From Treponema denticola (GTDB taxonomy: Bacteria; Spirochaetota; Spirochaetia; Treponematales; Treponemataceae): a stretch of 64,000 bases of DNA. Both the position numbers and the translations under genes were made by a program. Numbering within the stretch: position 1 is the first letter of the stretch; every line of letters begins with the position of its first letter. Location of the stretch: positions 2,604,001 to 2,668,000 of the forward strand of contig NZ_CP038800.1 of NCBI RefSeq assembly GCF_024400535.1. The letters are read 5' to 3'. A model generated the notes under the pieces. It did not search any database, was not told the DNA's origin, and worked only from the letters and a program-made list of their open reading frames with translations. Shown here in pieces: positions 1 to 7,017 of this stretch.

Positions 1-1
1 T

Positions 2-148
2 ACAAGAGTTATCACTGCAAGCATGAATGAAATGGCAGCAGGTGCACTCCAAATAAATGAAGCAACTCAAGAAGTCAATATCATTTCGCAAAAAAATAAA
101 GAAAATATCGGCAATCTCGTAAGCGAGGTTGAAAGATTTAAAGTATAA
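2..148 (+). CDS. Methyl-accepting chemotaxis protein, C-terminal end (partial)
   Basis: An open frame enters from the left edge and ends at TAA 146-148. The visible 48 residues contain MNEMAAGALQINEATQEVN and end in VSEVERFKV. This is the usual C-terminal part of an MCP signalling coiled coil just after the methylation helix, ending in a short 'F-V' tail. Receptors of this kind control the CheA kinase from the inner membrane. The sensory domain and membrane segments lie outside the window, so the ligand cannot be judged. The family call is an inference from this short stretch. Confidence 0.75.
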   Translation, partial: TRVITASMNEMAAGALQINEATQEVNIISQKNKENIGNLVSEVERFKV

Positions 149-159
149 AAATTAAGAGG

Positions 160-210
160 AATCAACAACCCCGACGCGAGCGTCGGGGTATTAAACCCTC
201 CGCACGAATA
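160..210. repeat. 51-bp dispersed repeat, copy 1 (GC-rich hairpin with conserved flanks)
   Basis: This matches 18569-18619 over 51 bp with no gaps and about 4 differences. The core is CCCCGACG (169-176), a 4-nt loop and CGTCGGGG (181-188). Two of the differences fall in the loop, so the stem is preserved. The flank TATTAAAC-CTCCG-ACGAATA is also conserved. Both copies start within about 12 nt of the stop codon of a + strand gene. No T tract directly follows the stem, so a simple terminator does not account for the conserved 3' flank. Confidence 0.85.
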
Positions 211-246
211 AAATTCTACTTTTGAATTTTATTCTTCTTTTTTTTC
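206..246 (+). terminator. Rho-independent terminator after the chemotaxis receptor
   Basis: GAATAAAATTC (206-216) pairs perfectly with GAATTTTATTC (224-234) over 11 bp with a 7-nt loop. A T-rich run to about 246 follows. It overlaps the end of the 51-bp repeat. Confidence 0.7.
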
Positions 247-277
247 GGTTAGATTTAACTTGAGGCAATGCGACTGC

Positions 278-306
278 TTGTAAATATAATAAAAAAATGA
301 TAAAAT
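278..306 (+). promoter_or_regulatory. Candidate sigma-70-type promoter of the metal ATPase operon
   Basis: TTGTAA (278-283) and TAAAAT (301-306) are 17 bp apart. The start would fall near 313, giving a leader of about 110 nt that carries the palindromic element at 325-423. Called from consensus alone. Confidence 0.45.
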
Positions 307-324
307 ACGCCCTACAAAGATAGG

Positions 325-423
325 ATTATTGGAGGTATGATAAACAGCTCGGCAGAAATTCTGCCTTACTGTTTATCTGACGAGTTTTGTGCAAAGCACA
401 AAACATCGCATTATTGGAGGTAT
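325..423 (+). repeat. Dispersed palindromic leader element, copy A
   Basis: The element lies between two copies of ATTATTGGAGGTAT (325-338 and 410-423), each holding a Shine-Dalgarno sequence. Hairpin 1 is nested: GATAAACAG (339-347) with CTGTTTATC (369-377), and inside it GGCAG (351-355) with CTGCC (361-365). Hairpin 2 is GTTTTGTGC (384-392), AAA, GCACAAAAC (396-404), extended by CGA/TCG. Related copies are at 20075-20121 (other strand) and 56276-56447. Hairpin 2 carries a compensatory change relative to the copy at 56330-56352. It may be a MITE-like insertion or a cis-regulatory leader. Confidence 0.8.
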
Positions 424-429
424 ATATGA
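337..429 (+). other. Possible upstream ORF inside the leader element
   Basis: An ATG at 337 opens a 30-codon frame beginning MINSSAEILPYCLS. Its TGA (427-429) overlaps the ATG of the next gene (426-428) as ATGA, the arrangement typical of translational coupling. Against real translation, the GGAGG is only 1 nt from this ATG, and the peptide is simply the read-through of the repeat. The same first residues appear at the other two copies. Confidence 0.3.
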
Positions 430-647
430 CTAAATGGGGAGCATTTGCACTCGGTGTTGTTGCAGGCGGAGCCGCAGTTCTTTTAGCCAGAAACGCTAAT
501 TTTAAAAAGGCTTGTGCCAAGGTAGTTGGGGCCGGCTTAAAATTAAAAGACGACGCAGCCGCTTTCGTTGAAACCGTAAAAGAAGACGCTCAAGATATAA
601 TGGCGGAAGCAGCTTATAACAAAGAAGCCGCTTCGGCAGCAAACTAA
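426..647 (+). CDS. Small DUF6110-like membrane-associated protein of a metal ATPase operon
   Basis: This is a 73-residue protein. ATG 426 was chosen because a GGAGG (416-420) sits 5 nt upstream; the earlier in-frame ATG at 387 lies inside the repeat element. The first ~20 residues (WGAFALGVVAGGAAVLLA) form one glycine/alanine-rich hydrophobic helix. The rest is a charged amphipathic helix rich in Lys, Asp and Glu. Small proteins of this build (DUF6110 in Firmicutes, compare DUF1490 in Actinobacteria) sit beside heavy-metal P-type ATPases. The family name is from memory and needs a profile search. The ATPase starts 19 nt downstream, so the two are probably co-transcribed. Its role is unknown; it may be an accessory subunit. 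Confidence 0.7.
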   Translation: MTKWGAFALGVVAGGAAVLLARNANFKKACAKVVGAGLKLKDDAAAFVETVKEDAQDIMAEAAYNKEAASAAN

Positions 648-666
648 TCTGATTTTTTAAATCTTT

Positions 667-2766
667 ATGAATTTTTGTATTGCTCACCGCCTCCCTGGGC
701 GTTTGCGTTTAAGGTATAGCCGGAGAGGTTTAAGCCGCAAACAAGCCGTTCTTGTAGAAACCCTTGTGTCTTTGCAAGAAGGTATAAGATCGATAAGTGT
801 AAATCCTGTTTCAGGAAGTATATTAATTGAATATTCAGGGATAAGCGAAGCCGAAGCTCTTTCTTATATAAGAGCTCTAAATTCTTCTTACCTTGAAAAT
901 GAAGAACTATTAGCGAGTGTGGATGAACCGATAGTAAGCGAGAGTTTAACGGTTTCTCTGGGAATGCTGCTTGCGGAATTTTTTATGCGCAGGCTTTTAC
1001 CTATTCCTGTCCGCAAGATATTGGCTCTTTTTTCAATTATGCCCCGCGTAAAAGGCGGAATGAGAGCCTTGAAAAGAGGCAGGCCCTTTTGTGCCGAAAC
1101 CTTAGATGCAACGGCTCTTTCTCTTTCCTATGCGACGGGAGACCTAAACACAGCCGGTACCATCGCAATGATGCTTGAAATGGGCGAAATCTTGGAAGAG
1201 TATACCCGCCGAAAGTCCTATGAAAATTTAACCCGGAGCTTTTTAAATACAAAAGAAACTGTTCATGTTCTAAAAGACGGAAATGAAACTGAAATTTCAG
1301 CCAATCTTCTTCAAGCCGGAGATACGGTTATTCTTAGGATAGGGTCGGTTATTCCCGCGGACGGAACGGTCGTATCGGGCGAGGCTTCCGTTAATCAAGC
1401 TTCAATGACGGGAGAAGGCCTTCCCGTGCACAAGGTTTCGGGAGATACTGTTTTTGCTTCTACCGTCGTTGAGGAGGGGGAAATTCATGTATGCGTAAAA
1501 GCTTGCGGACGGGAAACCAGAGTGAGCAAGATAGCCGATATGATTGACCGCTCTCAATCTTTGAAGGCGGCTTCTCAAATCAAGTCCGAAAGAACTGCGG
1601 ATAAACTTGTTTTTTATAACTTTTTACTTGCAGGCTTAACCTACGCCTTTACCCGTAACTTTGCAAAGGCAGCCTCGACTCTTCTTGTCGACTATTCTTG
1701 TGCGATGAAGTTATCTGCTCCTGTCTGCGTGCTTTCGGCCATGAAAAACTGTGCAGAGCATGGTATTACCGTAAAGGGCGGAAAGTTTTTAGAAGACTTT
1801 GCCCATGCCGATACAATCGTATTCGATAAGACGGGAACTCTTACGGAATCACAGCCCTCGGTTAAAAAGATAATTACCTTCGGCGGCAGGCCGGAAAAAA
1901 ATGTATTAAAAATAGCGGCCTGTCTTGAAGAGCATTTTCCACATTCACTTGCAAGGGCCGTTGTACGGGAAGCCGAAAACAGGGGAATTAAACACAGAGA
2001 AGAACATACAAAAGTTTCCTATATTTTAGCCCATGGCCTTGCTTCTACCTTAAAAGGAGAGGAGCTGCGTATAGGAAGCGCTCATTTTATATTCGATGAT
2101 GAAGGTATTCCAAAAACGGAAGAAGCCGAAAAAGCTATTGAAGATTTGTCGAAGAGCGGCTGTTCCCAGTTATATTTATCGATAGGAAAAGAACTTGCCG
2201 GTATCATTGCGATAGAAGATCCTGTTCGCTCTGAGGCAAAAGAAGTTGTTTCAGAGCTTCACAAACTGGGAATAAAAAACATAATTATGCTGACAGGGGA
2301 CGGCCCCCAAACCGCAGGCAGTATAGCCGAAAAGACAGGCATCGACCGTTATCATGCTCAAGCTCTTCCCGATACAAAGGCCGATTTTATTAAAGAGTTA
2401 AAAGCGGAGGGTAAAAAAATCGTTATGATAGGCGACGGGATAAACGATTCTCCCGCCCTGTCGGAAGCGGATGTAGGCATTGCAATGGGACAAGCTTCCT
2501 CGATAGCAGGAGAAACCGCCGACATTCTTTTGCCCGATGACGGGCTAAAGGCCTTACCCGTTTTAAGGCGTATAGCAACGGGCTTGATCAAAAGAATCAA
2601 TGTAAACAATAAGGCGATTATCGGCATTAACTCAGCCCTCATTGCAGGGGAACTTGCGGGCTCAATTCCTCCGGCTACAGCGGCCTTAGTTCATAACGGT
2701 TCGACGGTTGCCATAGGTATGTCTGCAATGAGAAGCTATGAGCAGCCCCTTGCCGAATCTATTTAA
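667..2766 (+). CDS. P1B-type heavy-metal-transporting ATPase (CtpC/ZosA-like)
   Basis: This 699-residue ATPase exports a transition metal across the inner membrane using ATP. Residues 1-80 resemble a degenerate HMA domain (RLPGRLRLRYSR) without the CxxC metal-binding pair. The actuator motif TGE lies near residue 249. The transmembrane metal motif is DYSCAMKLSAP, with Ser344-Cys345 replacing the CPC of copper pumps. The phosphorylated Asp is D387 in DKTGTLT, and the hinge motif GDGINDSP begins at residue 589. An SC-type motif with a CxxC-less N-terminus recalls the Mn/Zn-linked CtpC group, so Mn or Zn is more likely than Cu, but the substrate is an inference. It is flanked at 19 and 12 nt by a DUF6110-like gene and an HMA2-like gene, which supports one operon. 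Confidence 0.9.
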   Translation: MNFCIAHRLPGRLRLRYSRRGLSRKQAVLVETLVSLQEGIRSISVNPVSGSILIEYSGISEAEALSYIRALNSSYLENEELLASVDEPIVSESLTVSLGMLLAEFFMRRLLPIPVRKILALFSIMPRVKGGMRALKRGRPFCAETLDATALSLSYATGDLNTAGTIAMMLEMGEILEEYTRRKSYENLTRSFLNTKETVHVLKDGNETEISANLLQAGDTVILRIGSVIPADGTVVSGEASVNQASMTGEGLPVHKVSGDTVFASTVVEEGEIHVCVKACGRETRVSKIADMIDRSQSLKAASQIKSERTADKLVFYNFLLAGLTYAFTRNFAKAASTLLVDYSCAMKLSAPVCVLSAMKNCAEHGITVKGGKFLEDFAHADTIVFDKTGTLTESQPSVKKIITFGGRPEKNVLKIAACLEEHFPHSLARAVVREAENRGIKHREEHTKVSYILAHGLASTLKGEELRIGSAHFIFDDEGIPKTEEAEKAIEDLSKSGCSQLYLSIGKELAGIIAIEDPVRSEAKEVVSELHKLGIKNIIMLTGDGPQTAGSIAEKTGIDRYHAQALPDTKADFIKELKAEGKKIVMIGDGINDSPALSEADVGIAMGQASSIAGETADILLPDDGLKALPVLRRIATGLIKRINVNNKAIIGINSALIAGELAGSIPPATAALVHNGSTVAIGMSAMRSYEQPLAESI

Positions 2767-2778
2767 TCGGAGGAAGTA

Positions 2779-3093
2779 ATGACTGTTTCAAGTTTTTTTC
2801 CCGGGCATATAAGGCTCAGGGGCGAGATGATAAAAGATAAGGATATTTTTGAAGCTTTTGAAAAGGCCGCCTCTTCTCATAAGGCTGTCAGCAAAATTGA
2901 AAGGAATGAGAGGACAGGAAGCCTTTGCATTGAGTATGATGCAAAGGCCCTGCCTCTGTCAAAGTTTGAAATCTTTAAAGAAGATTTACCTGAGCTAAAA
3001 AAACTTTCCGATGCCTATATTTCTGGCAAGGTAGAAAAGGAAATAATCATCGAAAAGATTTCAGAACTTTGGGAAAAATTAAAAAACGCATAA
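2779..3093 (+). CDS. HMA2-like small protein of the metal ATPase operon
   Basis: This 104-residue soluble protein starts 12 nt after the ATPase, behind GGAGG. Residues 1-60 (FFPGHIRLRGEM..., then SLCIEYD) repeat the pattern of the ATPase N-terminus (HRLPGRLRLRY..., then SILIEYS). It therefore looks like a stand-alone ferredoxin-fold HMA2-type domain with a helical C-terminal tail. It has no cysteine pair; its only cysteine is in SLCIEY. It may dock on the pump or sense its state. It is not a classical metallochaperone because the metal ligands are missing. Confidence 0.65.
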   Translation: MTVSSFFPGHIRLRGEMIKDKDIFEAFEKAASSHKAVSKIERNERTGSLCIEYDAKALPLSKFEIFKEDLPELKKLSDAYISGKVEKEIIIEKISELWEKLKNA

Positions 3094-3141
3094 AGAGCAA
3101 TTTTAGCTGCGATTTTGAAGTTCCCGATTTATCATTCTCCT

Positions 3142-4197
3142 CTAGCCTGTAAGCCCAAGCTCTTCTCCTGCCCTTAACCTTGTTCTCATATTTTGGATTT
3201 TTGCATCCATAATTTCAAGCTCGGCAAGAATTTCTTTTTCTTTTTTTGAAGTTTCTATAACGGATGCTATTCCTCCGTTTTTGATAACTATTCGCTTATC
3301 CGCATAGAGGGCCAGAGCCGGATCATGTGTGGCCATTAAAACAATTTTTTCCTTTGAAACCAAGAGTTCCAAGGCTTTTTTGCGGTCAATACCTGCATTT
3401 TCTATTTCGTCTATGAGGACGATGGGAGAGGAGCTTAAAATAGCCGTATCCGCAATCATAAGAGCCCTCGACTGTCCTCCGCTCAAGGCCGTTATTGGAG
3501 TATCCAAATTAAATTTTTCGCCTGCAAGATTGTTTGCCGCCTCTATGATATTTTTTACCGTCCCTTCTTTGTCTTGGATAAGACGGCTTTCCGCATGGAG
3601 CTCGATAAATTCTTTGACGGATAAATCCATTACAAAGTTCATATTTTGCGAGAGCTGAGCCACAAGTTTATTGTTTACCGAAAAACGGATTGTCTTATCG
3701 GGTGTTTTACCGTTAATTAAAATGCTGCGGTTTGTAGGGGTATCCTTTTGAGCAGTCCATTCGATGTCGGCAAGGAGCCTTGATTTTCCGGAACCTGTCG
3801 GGCCTACAATCGAAATAATTTGAGAGGTATAAAGGGTAAGCTCATCAAAGTTTTCGGTTTTGCCTGACTTGTTTGTTCCGGGAAGAATTGTGAGGCTGTG
3901 AACCTCGTTTGCATTTTCCAAATTAAGGAAGGACTTCATTTGAATTATGTATTCAAAAAATGCAGAGTATAGTTCTTCTCTGTTTATTGCTTCTTCTTCA
4001 CAAACTTCATCGGAAAGCGATTGTAAAAAATCTTTTAGAGTCTGCTCTTTGTTTTTTAAAATACCTATTTCAATCAAGCGGTTTTCCTTGATAAAATCTT
4101 CGATAAAAGGGTATTCGCTTAAAATATCTTGAATCGATTTTTCAGAAAGTTTTTTAACCTCTGTATTTTCATCACTTAAATAAAATTCATTGTTCAT
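3142..4197 (-). CDS. Orphan ABC-type ATPase with helical N-terminal domain
   Basis: This 351-residue protein was started at MNNEF because GGGGAG lies 6 nt upstream; a longer frame to 4221 lacks a site. Residues 1-100 are acidic and helical (YPFIEDFIKEN, then FLQSLSDEV), which recalls domains found with DUF1858-type proteins. The cassette follows: Walker A GPTGSGKS, signature LSGGQSRA, Walker B PIVLIDEIENAG with Glu, and switch His in ATHDP. There are no membrane helices and no permease gene nearby. It may power a cytosolic reaction rather than transport. It overlaps the GTPase gene by 11 nt and shares its operon. Its function is not known to me. Confidence 0.7.
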   Translation of the reverse strand: MNNEFYLSDENTEVKKLSEKSIQDILSEYPFIEDFIKENRLIEIGILKNKEQTLKDFLQSLSDEVCEEEAINREELYSAFFEYIIQMKSFLNLENANEVHSLTILPGTNKSGKTENFDELTLYTSQIISIVGPTGSGKSRLLADIEWTAQKDTPTNRSILINGKTPDKTIRFSVNNKLVAQLSQNMNFVMDLSVKEFIELHAESRLIQDKEGTVKNIIEAANNLAGEKFNLDTPITALSGGQSRALMIADTAILSSSPIVLIDEIENAGIDRKKALELLVSKEKIVLMATHDPALALYADKRIVIKNGGIASVIETSKKEKEILAELEIMDAKIQNMRTRLRAGEELGLTG

Positions 4198-4903
4198 TTT
4201 TTCTCCCCTGTTCTTCGGCAATTTTCATCTTGCGGATATTTCCCATCTGGAAATTTTCTCCTATTCTTGTTTCACCCAAACAATAAGAGCAAAGGGCAGC
4301 AGGCATGGGAAAGCGGAGCTCCATTCCTTGTACCGTAGAAATTTCTTCGGCCTTATCCCTTAAAAGGGTGCTGAGCTCAAAGGCTCCTTGGCCCGTAAGA
4401 CCGTTTACATGCATGATGACCGCCCTAGGATTTACGGCATTTACCCTTGCCGCAAAAACTTCGCGTTCAGCTTGAGAAACGATGTCTCCCTTTGTGATAA
4501 CTACGATGTCGGCTGACTTTAAAAGAGGGCCTATTTTTTTTGGCGTATTTATCCCCGACAGGTTATCGATTACGCAGATACCTAAAATATTTTTTATATA
4601 GGGGGAACAGCGGTTACAAAGCCCTGCGGACTCGCTTACCAAAAGGTCAAGCCCTTCCTTGATTCCCCATTGCACGGCCTCCTCTATGTTTGACACAAAG
4701 AAGTGGTCGGGACATAGGGAGCCGGAGATTCCTTTTTGGACGGGAACTCCGGCCTTTTGATATAGAAGGTCATCATCAGTATAAAGGCAGTCGAATTTTA
4801 CCGCCCCCGTTTTTATATTTTGTTTTTTTAAGGCATCTATTGTTTTTAAGATTACGCTTGTTTTGCCCGACGATGGCGGGCCTGAAAATATTATTAAGTT
4901 CAT
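4187..4903 (-). CDS. HypB/CobW-type GTPase with two cysteine motifs
   Basis: This 238-residue SIMIBI-class GTPase has the P-loop GPPSSGKTS at residues 8-16, an SESAGLCNRCSPY stretch in the switch region, and a VITKGDI base-recognition motif (NKxD-like). A CSYC pair lies near residue 207. Relatives (HypB, UreG, CobW) deliver metals into enzymes. The two cysteine clusters fit metal or Fe-S handling, but no hydrogenase or urease gene is here. A -10 box 6 nt before the ATG and a palindrome centred 34.5 bp upstream of that box suggest a leaderless transcript controlled by the neighbouring Crp/Fnr regulator. The partner ABC ATPase overlaps its end. Confidence 0.75.
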   Translation of the reverse strand: MNLIIFSGPPSSGKTSVILKTIDALKKQNIKTGAVKFDCLYTDDDLLYQKAGVPVQKGISGSLCPDHFFVSNIEEAVQWGIKEGLDLLVSESAGLCNRCSPYIKNILGICVIDNLSGINTPKKIGPLLKSADIVVITKGDIVSQAEREVFAARVNAVNPRAVIMHVNGLTGQGAFELSTLLRDKAEEISTVQGMELRFPMPAALCSYCLGETRIGENFQMGNIRKMKIAEEQGRKNEQ

Positions 4904-4909
4904 AAATAT

Positions 4910-4951
4910 AATATAACAAATCTATGTGACGAGGTCTGTAACGGATGTTAC
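4910..4951 (-). promoter_or_regulatory. Promoter and Crp/Fnr-type operator of the GTPase-ATPase pair
   Basis: The palindrome GTAACGGATGTTAC lies at 4938-4951. On the minus strand it precedes TATATT (4915-4910) and the ATG (4903). The palindrome centre is 34.5 bp from the 3' end of the -10 box, which places it near -41, the class II activator position. The same palindrome with the same spacing precedes hcp. An outer inverted repeat AGGTCTGT/ACAGACCT (4932-4939 and 4952-4959) could also form a hairpin. Confidence 0.6.
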
Positions 4952-4958
4952 ACAGACC

Positions 4959-6266
4959 TTAAATTTTTCCGGCAGCTGTTTCAAAATCGGTTTTGATTTT
5001 TTCCAAAAGAGAACCTATATCGTTTTGATAAATAAAGTCCCAACCTACCCAAGAAAATTTTTTATCCTCGCCTAAACGGTTATCGACATCGGGATTCGTT
5101 GACGGGAAAAAACCGCTTTCGGAAAATACCCTTCCGGTTTTTTCTGAAAGGAAGAAATCCGCAAAGGCCTTGGTCAGAGCCTCATTTTCTTTTTTTACGA
5201 GCATAAAAATCGGAGCCGCTATAGCCCCGTCTTTGGGCCAAACAGTTTTTAATGCCGAATCTTCTTTTATCATCTTTGAAAAAAAGTAGGGGCTTATGTT
5301 TACGGCAGGAGGTTCATTGACAACGGATTTAGGATTTTTTAAAACCAGAGACGCTTTTCCCTTTACCATTTGTGCCGGATGAAGAGAGGTGCGGCAAGCC
5401 CTGCCCAATTTTTTTATACCTTCATCTCCGAAACGGCTGTAAATATTTAGGATTACCGAATTAAACAAATCCAAATCGCTGAAGGGGATTGCTGCCGAAT
5501 TTTCAAATTCGGGTAAGAGGAGGTCTGCCCAAGTTTCGGGCATTTTTCTTCCTCTTAACAGCTCGGTGTTTACAATCATTACTGCGGGAACTACCCCGAT
5601 AATTGCATAGTTTTTTTTGCCGTCTCTAAGGTCTATATAATCGTTGCAAAAGTCCTTATTCATTTTTTCGATTGAACAATGAAAATCTTTGTTTTCGATA
5701 AAGGAGCCCATTAGTTTTTTGTCGAAAAAAAGCTCAAACCCTGCAGAAAGGAGAATATCGGGAAGGTTTTCTTTTTTTCCTGTTTGAGCTTCTTTTATTA
5801 TCCAGTCGATTCCGAGGTTTGCGGAACGAAGATCATAGCTGATTTTATAGTTTTGTTTTTCAAGCTCATCTTTATTTTCTTCAATATACTTGGAATGAAA
5901 TTCTTTAAAGGCTTCAAGCAAGGGGATTCTTATAGGACATGGAAGAACTCCCTCAATCCTTATATTTTTTTTGCCGTCATCATAACCGGTGTTTTGTGCG
6001 TCTTTCTTTTCTAAGCTTAAATCTATTTCGGCAAAACCGATATTTTTATTTTGTTCGATAACTTCAATAAGCTCTTTTTCGCACAAGCCGATATCAAGAC
6101 TCTTCGTTAAAAGGGCTTTTTCAAGACTAATCTTTTTCCCCATTATTTTGCGCATAAGGGGATTGGTAAGAGGGGTAAAACCTTTTTCTGCCAAGTATCT
6201 TATCGTTTCAGGAAAGCGTTCGGTAATATCAAAAACACTTTCATCCATATTAAAATATTTATTCAT
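4959..6266 (-). CDS. DUF1858-like domain fused to a cytoplasmic solute-binding-type domain
   Basis: This is a 435-residue protein. The start at MNKYFNMDE is set by CGGAGG 6 nt upstream. Residues 1-80 (VFDITERFPETIRYLAEKGF...) look like DUF1858, a helical domain often found with hybrid-cluster or redox proteins. Residues ~105-435 resemble an extracellular solute-binding protein of the iron/thiamine/molybdate type (LPCPIRIPLLEAF, then PAVMIVNTELL, then AAPIFMLVKKENEAL). There is no signal peptide or lipobox, so the binding domain should be cytoplasmic. It lies upstream of the GTPase and ABC ATPase on the same strand and is divergent from the Crp/Fnr gene. The ligand is unknown. Confidence 0.65.
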   Translation of the reverse strand: MNKYFNMDESVFDITERFPETIRYLAEKGFTPLTNPLMRKIMGKKISLEKALLTKSLDIGLCEKELIEVIEQNKNIGFAEIDLSLEKKDAQNTGYDDGKKNIRIEGVLPCPIRIPLLEAFKEFHSKYIEENKDELEKQNYKISYDLRSANLGIDWIIKEAQTGKKENLPDILLSAGFELFFDKKLMGSFIENKDFHCSIEKMNKDFCNDYIDLRDGKKNYAIIGVVPAVMIVNTELLRGRKMPETWADLLLPEFENSAAIPFSDLDLFNSVILNIYSRFGDEGIKKLGRACRTSLHPAQMVKGKASLVLKNPKSVVNEPPAVNISPYFFSKMIKEDSALKTVWPKDGAIAAPIFMLVKKENEALTKAFADFFLSEKTGRVFSESGFFPSTNPDVDNRLGEDKKFSWVGWDFIYQNDIGSLLEKIKTDFETAAGKI

Positions 6267-6321
6267 TATAATCCTCCGATATATAATCAAGTTAAAATCA
6301 AAATAACCCGAAATTAAAAGT

Positions 6322-6972
6322 ATGAATCCTATTTTTAAAAATATACCCGCTCAAGAAGCGGAAAAATATTTAAAAAATACCAAGGCTAAAACCCTCAACT
6401 ATAAAAAAGATGCCTTTATCTTTTTTGAGGGCGATACTCCCGCTTTTTTCTTTGTTTTAAAATCGGGTATCGTTCAAATCGAAAAAAACACTGCCGATGG
6501 AAAGCGGCTTATTGTAAACCGCTTTGAAAACCCCGGTACGGTTTTTGCCGAAGTCTATGCTCTTTTGGATTCGGCTGTTTACGATTACTCATGCCGTGTA
6601 ATTAGCGATGCCGAAATTCTTTGTCTCCCCATAGAAGGGGTCTTTGGTGCCGGAGCGTACTCCGAAACTCATTTTAAGGTTCTAAAAAACCTATTAAATA
6701 TTTTAGCTCATAAAGCTTATTTTTTAAACCAAAAGCTTCTTATTTTTTCTTCATTCAGTCTTCGTCAAAAGATAGCCCTCTATTTATTGCAGCAGGCTGA
6801 AGGAAGTTCAAAGGTTGAGCTAAACCTAAACAGGGAGGCTATGGCCGAATACTTGGCAGTTCCTCGGCCATCTTTATCCCGCGAGCTTATGAGCATGCAA
6901 AAAGATGGGCTTTTAAAAATCGAAAAAGATACCATCATTGTCAACCTTGATAAACTCGAAGACTTTAGCTAA
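6322..6972 (+). CDS. Crp/Fnr-family transcription regulator (HcpR-like by context)
   Basis: This is a 216-residue regulator. Residues ~15-120 form a cyclic-nucleotide-binding-type beta barrel (FFEGDTPAFFFVLKSGIVQIEK), followed by a dimer helix and a winged helix-turn-helix near residues 165-205. Its recognition helix reads VPRPSLSRELMSM. The N-terminal cysteine cluster of FNR is absent, so this is not an oxygen-sensing Fe-S form. It lies between the DUF1858 gene and hcp. HcpR regulators of Hcp belong to this family and respond to nitrosative stress, so it is the natural candidate to bind the two GTAACGGATGTTAC sites. The effector is not evident from the sequence. Confidence 0.85.
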   Translation: MNPIFKNIPAQEAEKYLKNTKAKTLNYKKDAFIFFEGDTPAFFFVLKSGIVQIEKNTADGKRLIVNRFENPGTVFAEVYALLDSAVYDYSCRVISDAEILCLPIEGVFGAGAYSETHFKVLKNLLNILAHKAYFLNQKLLIFSSFSLRQKIALYLLQQAEGSSKVELNLNREAMAEYLAVPRPSLSRELMSMQKDGLLKIEKDTIIVNLDKLEDFS

Positions 6973-7017
6973 GGGCTTATCAATAAAAGCCCTTAGCCTG
7001 TCCTCCCGATTATGTTT

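Noticed and set aside
2358-2642. Long minus-strand frames inside the metal ATPase and inside other genes
   Set aside because: They mirror codon bias of well-supported genes, have no start signals and show no family motifs.
3142-4903. Conventional ABC importer with the DUF1858 protein as periplasmic receptor
   Set aside because: No permease gene exists here and the binding protein has neither signal peptide nor lipobox.
6282-6306. Third Crp/Fnr operator between the DUF1858 gene and the regulator
   Set aside because: GTTA-N9-TAAC is present but lacks the 14-bp motif and the fixed spacing of the two good sites.
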